64,000 nucleotides of DNA from Mycolicibacterium porcinum. GTDB lineage: Bacteria > Actinomycetota > Actinomycetes > Mycobacteriales > Mycobacteriaceae. Positions 58,679-64,000 of this stretch are shown piece by piece (the stretch's first letter is position 1; each line of letters opens with the position of its first letter). Location: assembly GCA_001942045.1 (NCBI GenBank), contig MSTD01000010.1:80826-144825 (forward strand). The letters are read 5' to 3'. The position numbers were made by a program, and so were the translations under genes. Below the pieces are notes generated by a model. The model worked only from the letters and a program-made list of their open reading frames with translations, ran no database searches and had not been told where the DNA came from.

Positions 58679-59803
58679 CTAGTCACCCACCTGAACTTTG
58701 ACTCCGGGGCTGGCCACGGTCTCGTAGACCCGCATGATCTGGCCGGCCACCACCGACCAGTCGTAGCGGGCAACCCGGTCGGTGGCCCGGTCGATGTACC
58801 GCGCACGCATCGCGTCATCCTCGAGCACCTCGATCAGCGCGTCGGCCAGCGCGTCGGCATCGCCGACCGGAACCAGCCGGCCGGCCTGCCCCTGATCGAG
58901 AACGCGGTTGAACGCGTCGAGTTCACTGGCCACCACAGCCGTGCCCGCCGCCATCGCCTCGACCAGGACGATGCCGAAGCTCTCGCCGCCGAGGTTGGGC
59001 GCACAGTAGACGTCGGCGCTGCGCATGGCCGCGGCCTTGCCGTTGTCGTCGACCTGCCCCAGAAAGCGCAGGTGCCCGGCCAGCTCGCCGGCCTCCTCCC
59101 GCAGCGCGTCCTCGTCGCCGCGGCCCACGATCAGGATCTCGATGTCGGGGAACCGCCGGGCCAGCTTCGGAAGCGCCCCCAGCAACACCGGCATGCCCTT
59201 GCGCGGTTCGTCGAATCGCCCCAGGAACAGCACGCTGCGGCCGGGCCGCGGATACCCTTCGAGGCGAGGCGCATTCGCGAAGGACGGGACGTCGACCCCG
59301 TTGGGGATCTCCACCGCATCCGAGCCGAGCGCCTCCATCTGCCAGCGCCGGGCCAGGTCCGACACCGCGATGCGGCCCACGATCTTCTCGTGGTACGGGC
59401 GCAGGATCCCCTGAAAGACACTGAGTGTCAACGATTTTGTGGTCGAGGTGTGGAACGTCGCCACGATCGGCCCCTCGGCGGCCTGCAGGGCCAGCATGGA
59501 CAGGCTCGGCGCGTTGGGCTCGTGCAGGTGCAGTACATCAAACTCACCCTCGGCGATCCACTTCTTCACCTTCCGGTGGGTGGCCGGCCCGAACCGCAGC
59601 CGGGCCACCGAGCCGTTGTACGGAATCGGGACGGCCTTGCCACCGGACACCACGTAGTCGGGCAGCTTCACATGCGGCGACGACGGCGCCAGCACGCTGA
59701 CGTAGTGCCCGCCCGCGCGCATCACCTCGGCCAGTTGCAGCACATGGGATTGCACACCGCCCGGCACATCGAACGAATACGGGCAGACCATCCCGATACG
59801 CAT
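58679..59803 (-). CDS. pimA: Phosphatidylinositol alpha-mannosyltransferase PimA
   Basis: 374 residues from ATG 59803, a GT4 glycosyltransferase: MRIGMVCPYSFDVPGGVQSHVLQLAEVMRAGGH at the N-terminus and the C-terminal donor-binding segment GGESFGIVLVEAMAAGTAVVASELDAF. It transfers the first mannose from GDP-mannose to phosphatidylinositol at the inner face of the plasma membrane. The neighbouring acyltransferase and pgsA belong to the same pathway, as in M. tuberculosis Rv2610c. Confidence 0.95.
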   Translation of the reverse strand: MRIGMVCPYSFDVPGGVQSHVLQLAEVMRAGGHYVSVLAPSSPHVKLPDYVVSGGKAVPIPYNGSVARLRFGPATHRKVKKWIAEGEFDVLHLHEPNAPSLSMLALQAAEGPIVATFHTSTTKSLTLSVFQGILRPYHEKIVGRIAVSDLARRWQMEALGSDAVEIPNGVDVPSFANAPRLEGYPRPGRSVLFLGRFDEPRKGMPVLLGALPKLARRFPDIEILIVGRGDEDALREEAGELAGHLRFLGQVDDNGKAAAMRSADVYCAPNLGGESFGIVLVEAMAAGTAVVASELDAFNRVLDQGQAGRLVPVGDADALADALIEVLEDDAMRARYIDRATDRVARYDWSVVAGQIMRVYETVASPGVKVQVGD

Positions 59804-59837
59804 GGCTAGCTCCGTCGCCTCTTCGCGCAAGCGCTCA

Positions 59838-60749
59838 TCAGGTGGTACCCAGTCGGGCACGACGTTCGTCGGACAAGTCGGCCAGCCACTGCGGCTGCAG
59901 CATGTGCCAGTCGGCCGGGTGCGCGGCGATGTTCGCGGCGAACCGGTCGGCGAGCTGCTGGATCACCACGGACACGTCGCCCGACGAGGTGTCGAGCGCA
60001 TCGAATATCTCGACGACGCAGTCCTCCCCGTCGTAGTGAACGTGGGCCGGGTGCAGCGGGGCGCCGGTTTCGATCGCCAACTTGGCGGGGCCGGCGGGCA
60101 TCCGGGTGGGTTCCCCGAAGAAGTCGACCTCCACCCCGTTGCGGGTGAGGTCCCGGTCGGCCATCAGGCAGACGAACTTGTTGTCCCGCAACCGCTCCGA
60201 GAGGACCTCGAACGGCGGACGTTCCCCTCCGGACAGCGGGAACACCTCGAATCCGAGGCTTTCCCGGTAGTCGATGAAGCGCCGGTACAGCGATTCGGGC
60301 TTGAGCCGCTCGGCGACAGTGGCGAAGGTGCCGTACTGCTGGGCCAGCCACACCCCGGCCATGTCCCAGTTGCCACTGTGCGGCAGCGCCAGCACCCCAC
60401 CGCGGCCCGCCTCGTGGGCAGCGCGCAGCTTGTCCGCGCCGACGAACACCTCGTCGAGACGCTTGGCCACTGCGGTCAGATCCATCGACGGCAACCGGAA
60501 CGCCTCCCGCCAATACCGGGCGTATGAGGCCAGTGAAGCACGCATCAGATCGTCGGGCACCTCGGCCGGGGACACCCCGATCACCCGGGCCAGATTCTTG
60601 CGCAGCTGCTGCGGGCCGCCGCCGCGGGATGCGTAGCGCGCCCCCGCGTCGAACAGGTTGCGCGCGACCATCTCCGGCATCGCACGCACCAGCTGCCAGC
60701 CCGCCGCGTAACCCAGATCGGTCACCTGCCCGGACAGCGGAATGTTCAC
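59838..60749 (-). CDS. patA: Phosphatidylinositol mannoside acyltransferase
   Basis: 303 residues from a GTG at 60749 overlapping the pgsA stop (GTGA). It belongs to the LpxL/HtrB-like acyltransferases: the HX4D-type site HSGNWDMAG (catalytic His and Asp) is followed by the MADRDLTRNGVEVDFFGEPTRMPAGPAKLA segment. The mycobacterial PatA homologue acylates the 6-position of the PimA-added mannose. The gene order pgsA-patA-pimA is conserved. Confidence 0.92.
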   Translation of the reverse strand: MNIPLSGQVTDLGYAAGWQLVRAMPEMVARNLFDAGARYASRGGGPQQLRKNLARVIGVSPAEVPDDLMRASLASYARYWREAFRLPSMDLTAVAKRLDEVFVGADKLRAAHEAGRGGVLALPHSGNWDMAGVWLAQQYGTFATVAERLKPESLYRRFIDYRESLGFEVFPLSGGERPPFEVLSERLRDNKFVCLMADRDLTRNGVEVDFFGEPTRMPAGPAKLAIETGAPLHPAHVHYDGEDCVVEIFDALDTSSGDVSVVIQQLADRFAANIAAHPADWHMLQPQWLADLSDERRARLGTT

Positions 60750-61432
60750 GAGGCTCCCGGCTCCTGTGTGTCGCCGCCATCGGGCTGCGAGGGCTGCAGC
60801 GGTTGAAGTAAGTCCATGGCGCCCGGCGAGGTGCGCACCGCGTGGATCCGCTGCGCCACCGTGACCACGCTGGCCAGCGCCAGCAGCCAGACCGCGACCT
60901 GCAGCAGCCAGGGGGCATGCAGGAACGGCACCCCGGACAGCCCCGCGCCGACCAGCACGATCACCAGACGCTCCGGGCGCTCGATGATGCCGCCGTCGCC
61001 ACGCAACCCGCTGGCCTCGGCGCGGGCCTTGATATACGAGATCACCTGCGAGGTGATCAGGCAGATGAGGATCCCGACCACGAGTGTCGGGTCGTGCAGT
61101 CCGAACGCTGCCCACCACAGCAGTCCGGCGAAGATCGCGCCGTCGGCGATCCGGTCACACGCCGCGTCCAGCACGGCCCCGAACCGGGTGCCTCCGCCGC
61201 GTTCGCGCGCCATCGCTCCGTCGAGCATGTCGGCGAGCACGAAGACGAACACCGCGAACGCGCCCCACCACAGCTGGCCGATCGGGAACAACGTCAGCGC
61301 GGCGGTGACCGAGCCGGCGGTGCCGACGATCGTGACGATGTCGGGGGTCAGGCCAGCGTGCAGTGCCGCCTTGGCCACCGGCCGCGACAGTTTCGCGTAG
61401 GCCGCCCGGCTCATCAGGAACAGGTTGCTCAC
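60746..61432 (-). CDS. pgsA: CDP-alcohol phosphatidyltransferase, phosphatidylinositol phosphate synthase
   Basis: 228 residues from a GTG at 61432 overlapping the HIT gene stop; GTG is preferred to the internal ATG seven codons later. The CDP-OH-P signature is complete: D68-x2-D71-G-x2-A-R-x8-G85-x3-D89-x3-D93 in DMLDGAMAR and GAVLDAACD. Six hydrophobic helices. It condenses CDP-diacylglycerol with inositol phosphate to begin phosphatidylinositol synthesis. A Pro/Gln-rich tail of about 18 residues ends the protein. Confidence 0.93.
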   Translation of the reverse strand: MSNLFLMSRAAYAKLSRPVAKAALHAGLTPDIVTIVGTAGSVTAALTLFPIGQLWWGAFAVFVFVLADMLDGAMARERGGGTRFGAVLDAACDRIADGAIFAGLLWWAAFGLHDPTLVVGILICLITSQVISYIKARAEASGLRGDGGIIERPERLVIVLVGAGLSGVPFLHAPWLLQVAVWLLALASVVTVAQRIHAVRTSPGAMDLLQPLQPSQPDGGDTQEPGAS

Positions 61433-61992
61433 GGCTGGCGGGCCCATTCCGTGGCGAGCAGCTCCCGGGTCTCGCTCAGCAACTGCGGAATGACCTTGGC
61501 GCCACCGATGATCGTGATGAAGTTGGCGTCGCCGCCCCACCGCGGCACCACGTGCATGTGCAGGTGCTCGGCCAGCGACCCGCCGGCCGAGACACCCAGG
61601 TTCAGGCCGACGTTGAACCCGTGCGGGCGGGAAACGGCCTTGATGACGCGAATCGCCTTCTGCGTGAATGCCATCAGTTCGGCACTCTCGGCCTCGGTCA
61701 GGTCCTCGAGCTCGGACACCCGCCGATACGGCACCACCATGAGATGGCCCGGGTTGTACGGGTAGAGGTTGAGCACGGCGTACACGAGCTCACCGCGAGC
61801 CACCATGAGCCCGTCCTCGTCGGACATCTCGGGGATGTCGGTGAACGGCTGCGACGAACCGGCCGAGCCGATCTTGTTGTCGCCCTTGACCGCATCGACG
61901 ATGTAGCTCATCCGGTGCGGTGTCCACAACCGCTGCAGGTGGTCGGGTTCACCCACGCCGTGATCGATGATCGACCGCTCGTCCCCCGTCAC
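61429..61992 (-). CDS. HIT family protein (Rv2613c homologue)
   Basis: 187 residues from a GTG at 61992 overlapping the thrS stop (GTGA). The histidine triad is [10 protein letters not shown] near residue 150; the family N-terminus [19 protein letters not shown] precedes it. M. tuberculosis Rv2613c is reported to have AP4A phosphorylase-type activity; the same reaction is probable here. It is the second gene of a thrS-HIT-pgsA-patA-pimA-Nudix operon. Confidence 0.9.
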   Translation of the reverse strand: MTGDERSIIDHGVGEPDHLQRLWTPHRMSYIVDAVKGDNKIGSAGSSQPFTDIPEMSDEDGLMVARGELVYAVLNLYPYNPGHLMVVPYRRVSELEDLTEAESAELMAFTQKAIRVIKAVSRPHGFNVGLNLGVSAGGSLAEHLHMHVVPRWGGDANFITIIGGAKVIPQLLSETRELLATEWARQP

Positions 61993-64000
61993 CGTGCAGT
62001 GCCTGCCTTTACCAGGTCGGCCGTCGGCACCGCGTTGTTGCGATCGGCGATCCACTTCACGATCGCCTCCACCGCCTCGTCGACCGGCACGCCGTTGATC
62101 TGGGTGCGGTCTCCGAAGCGGAACGACACGGCGCCCGCCTCTATGTCCTTGTCCCCCGCCAGGAGCATGAACGGCACCTTCAGGTTGGTGTGGTTGACGA
62201 TCTTCTTCGCCATCCGGTCGTCGCTGCCGTCGACCTCGACCCGGACCCCGCGCGACTTCAGTTGGGCGGCAACGTCGTACAGGTAATCGAGATGGGCGTC
62301 GGCGACCGGGATGCCGACCACCTGCACCGGCGCCAGCCAGGCCGGGAACGCGCCCGCGTAGTGCTCGGTGAGTACCCCGAAGAACCGTTCGATCGAGCCG
62401 AACAGGGCGCGGTGGATCAGCACCGGGCGCTGCCGGGTGCCGTCCGCAGCGGTGTACTCCAACTCGAACCGGTCGGGCATGTTGAAGTCCAGCTGGATCG
62501 TCGACATCTGCCAGTTGCGACCCAGCGCATCCTTGACCTGCACCGAGATCTTGGGTCCGTAGAACGCCGCGCCACCCGGATCCGGGACCAGGTCCAGGCC
62601 CGAGGCCTCGGCGACCTCGCGCAGGGTCTCGGTGGCCTCATCCCACATCTCATCGGAACCCACGTACTTGTCGGGATCCTTGGTGGACAACTCCAGGTAG
62701 TAGTCGTCCAGGCCGTAGTCCGAGAGCAGGTCGAGCACGAACTGCAGCAGCGAGGTCAACTCGTCGCGCATCTGCTCACGCGTGGTGTAGATGTGCGCGT
62801 CGTCCTGGGTCATGCCGCGCACCCGGGTCAGTCCGTGCACCACGCCGGACTTCTCGTAGCGGTACACCGAGCCGAATTCGAAGAGCCGCAACGGAAGTTC
62901 GCGGTAGGAGCGGCCCCTGGCCCGGTAGATCAGGTGGTGCATGGGGCAGTTCATCGGCTTGAGGTAGTAGTCCTGGCCGGGCTTGCGCACCGTGCCGTCC
63001 TCGTTGTACTCGGCGTCGATGTGCATCGGCGGGTACATGCCGTCGGCGTACCACTCCAGGTGGCCCGAGGTGATGTAGAGGTGTTCCTTGGTGATGTGCG
63101 GGGTGTTGACGAACTCGTAGCCCGCCTCGGAGTGCTTGCGCCGCGAGTAGTCCTCCAGCTCCTTACGGATCACGCCACCCCTGGGGTGGAACACCGGCAG
63201 GCCCGAGCCGAGCTCGTCGGGGAAGCTGAACAGGTCCAGCTCGACGCCGAGCTTGCGGTGGTCGCGGCGCTGCGCCTCCTCGATGAGTTCGAGGTGCTTG
63301 TCGAGGGCCTCCTGCGACTCCCAGGCCGTGCCGTAGACGCGCTGCAGGCTGGCGTTGTTCTGGTCGCCGCGCCAGTACGCGGCGCTGCTGCGGGTCAGCT
63401 TGAACGCCGGGATGTACTTGGTGGTCGGGATGTGCGGACCACGGCACAGATCCCCCCACACCCGTTCCTTGGTGCGGGCGTTGAGGTTGTCGTACGCGGT
63501 GAGCTCGTCGCCGCCCACCTCCATCACATCGGGGTCGCCGGACTTGTCGTCCACCAGCTCGAGCTTGTAGGGCTCGTTGGCCAGCTCCTCGCGGGCCTGA
63601 TCCTTGGAGTCGTAGACGCGCCGGGAGAACAGCTGACCGTCCTTGACGATCTTCTGCATCCGCTTTTCGAGCTTGTCCAGGTCTTCCGGCGTGAACGGCT
63701 CGGCGACGTCGAAGTCGTAGTAGAAGCCGTCGGTGATCGGCGGGCCGATTCCCAGCTTGGCCTGCGGGAACAGATCCTGCACGGCTTGCGCCAGCACGTG
63801 GGCACACGAGTGCCGGATCACGCTGCGGCCGTCCTCGGTATCAGCGGCCACCGGGGTCACCTCGACATCGGTGTCCGGGGTCCACGACAGATCGCGAAGT
63901 CGCCCCTCTTGGTCTCGCACCACCACGATCGCGTCCGGGGTTCCGCGGCTGGGCAGACCCGCCTCGCGCACCGCCGCGCCGGCGGTAGTCCCGGCCGCGA
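61989..64000 (-). CDS. thrS: Threonyl-tRNA synthetase (5' partial)
   Basis: The frame is open to the end of the window; residues before [12 protein letters not shown] match the mycobacterial N-terminus ([16 protein letters not shown]), so the true start is outside. Class II synthetase: TGS-like N-terminus, editing domain with [16 protein letters not shown] and [15 protein letters not shown], Zn-binding [15 protein letters not shown], and the C-terminal anticodon-binding domain. It charges tRNA-Thr. It heads the operon that includes the PIM genes. Confidence 0.94.
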   Translation of the reverse strand, partial: AAGTTAGAAVREAGLPSRGTPDAIVVVRDQEGRLRDLSWTPDTDVEVTPVAADTEDGRSVIRHSCAHVLAQAVQDLFPQAKLGIGPPITDGFYYDFDVAEPFTPEDLDKLEKRMQKIVKDGQLFSRRVYDSKDQAREELANEPYKLELVDDKSGDPDVMEVGGDELTAYDNLNARTKERVWGDLCRGPHIPTTKYIPAFKLTRSSAAYWRGDQNNASLQRVYGTAWESQEALDKHLELIEEAQRRDHRKLGVELDLFSFPDELGSGLPVFHPRGGVIRKELEDYSRRKHSEAGYEFVNTPHITKEHLYITSGHLEWYADGMYPPMHIDAEYNEDGTVRKPGQDYYLKPMNCPMHHLIYRARGRSYRELPLRLFEFGSVYRYEKSGVVHGLTRVRGMTQDDAHIYTTREQMRDELTSLLQFVLDLLSDYGLDDYYLELSTKDPDKYVGSDEMWDEATETLREVAEASGLDLVPDPGGAAFYGPKISVQVKDALGRNWQMSTIQLDFNMPDRFELEYTAADGTRQRPVLIHRALFGSIERFFGVLTEHYAGAFPAWLAPVQVVGIPVADAHLDYLYDVAAQLKSRGVRVEVDGSDDRMAKKIVNHTNLKVPFMLLAGDKDIEAGAVSFRFGDRTQINGVPVDEAVEAIVKWIADRNNAVPTADLVKAGTAR

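Overview
The window is high-GC actinobacterial DNA. Its gene order is that of the Mycobacterium tuberculosis Rv2575-Rv2614c interval: neutral Zn-peptidase, SPL-like radical SAM protein, hisS, glyoxalase-II-like hydrolase, ppiB, rel, apt, Rv2585c-type lipoprotein, secF, secD, yajC, gabT, car/fadD9, ruvB, ruvA, ruvC, yebC, pdxT, tesB2, pdxS, Nudix, pimA, PIM acyltransferase, pgsA, HIT, thrS. No PE/PPE genes are present, and many catabolic and transport genes are inserted into this backbone. This fits a rapidly growing Mycobacterium (Mycolicibacterium-type). The species cannot be fixed from the sequence alone.

Layout. 1-6476: mixed small genes (SRPBCC proteins, type-B carboxylesterase, membrane Zn-peptidase, DUF885 peptidase-like protein, DinB-like protein, SigJ-like ECF sigma factor). 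6486-9473: a TetR-controlled oxidation cassette (TetR, flavin monooxygenase of Baeyer-Villiger type, mycofactocin-type SDR). 9489-15760: an acyl-CoA/aromatic-type catabolic cluster (TesB-like thioesterase, luciferase-like oxidoreductase, TetR, amidohydrolase, two acyl-CoA dehydrogenases) with a palindrome shared by two of its promoters. 15775-17747: SOS-box-bearing radical SAM gene divergent from an alpha/beta hydrolase. 18599-23408: complete urea ABC transporter urtABCDE. 23440-24153: a small membrane-protein gene flanked by a 33-bp inverted repeat. 24163-28118: hisS, metallo-hydrolase and two tandem membrane-anchored cyclophilins. 28130-36259: yajC-secD-secF-lipoprotein-apt-rel on the minus strand. 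36417-46383: gabT and two tandem carboxylic acid reductase genes, each with the same palindromic promoter element. 46468-53228: ruvABC (SOS box upstream), yebC and assorted small genes. 53203-64000: GT39-type glycosyltransferase, then pdxT/tesB/pdxS, Nudix, and the phosphatidylinositol mannoside operon (pimA, acyltransferase, pgsA, HIT, thrS), with thrS running off the window.

Functional themes are stringent response and protein export, vitamin B6 synthesis, PIM lipoglycan synthesis, DNA repair under LexA, urea/nitrogen scavenging and oxidation/reduction of carboxylic acids and ketones. The most interesting non-coding signals are five palindromes that overlap promoters or start codons: a BVMO-cassette operator with a leaderless TetR start, an operator shared by a TetR and an amidohydrolase gene, two matching CAR operators, and two SOS boxes. 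No tRNA, rRNA, CRISPR array, prophage or intact insertion sequence was recognised, and no stretch over 300 bases lacks a gene.
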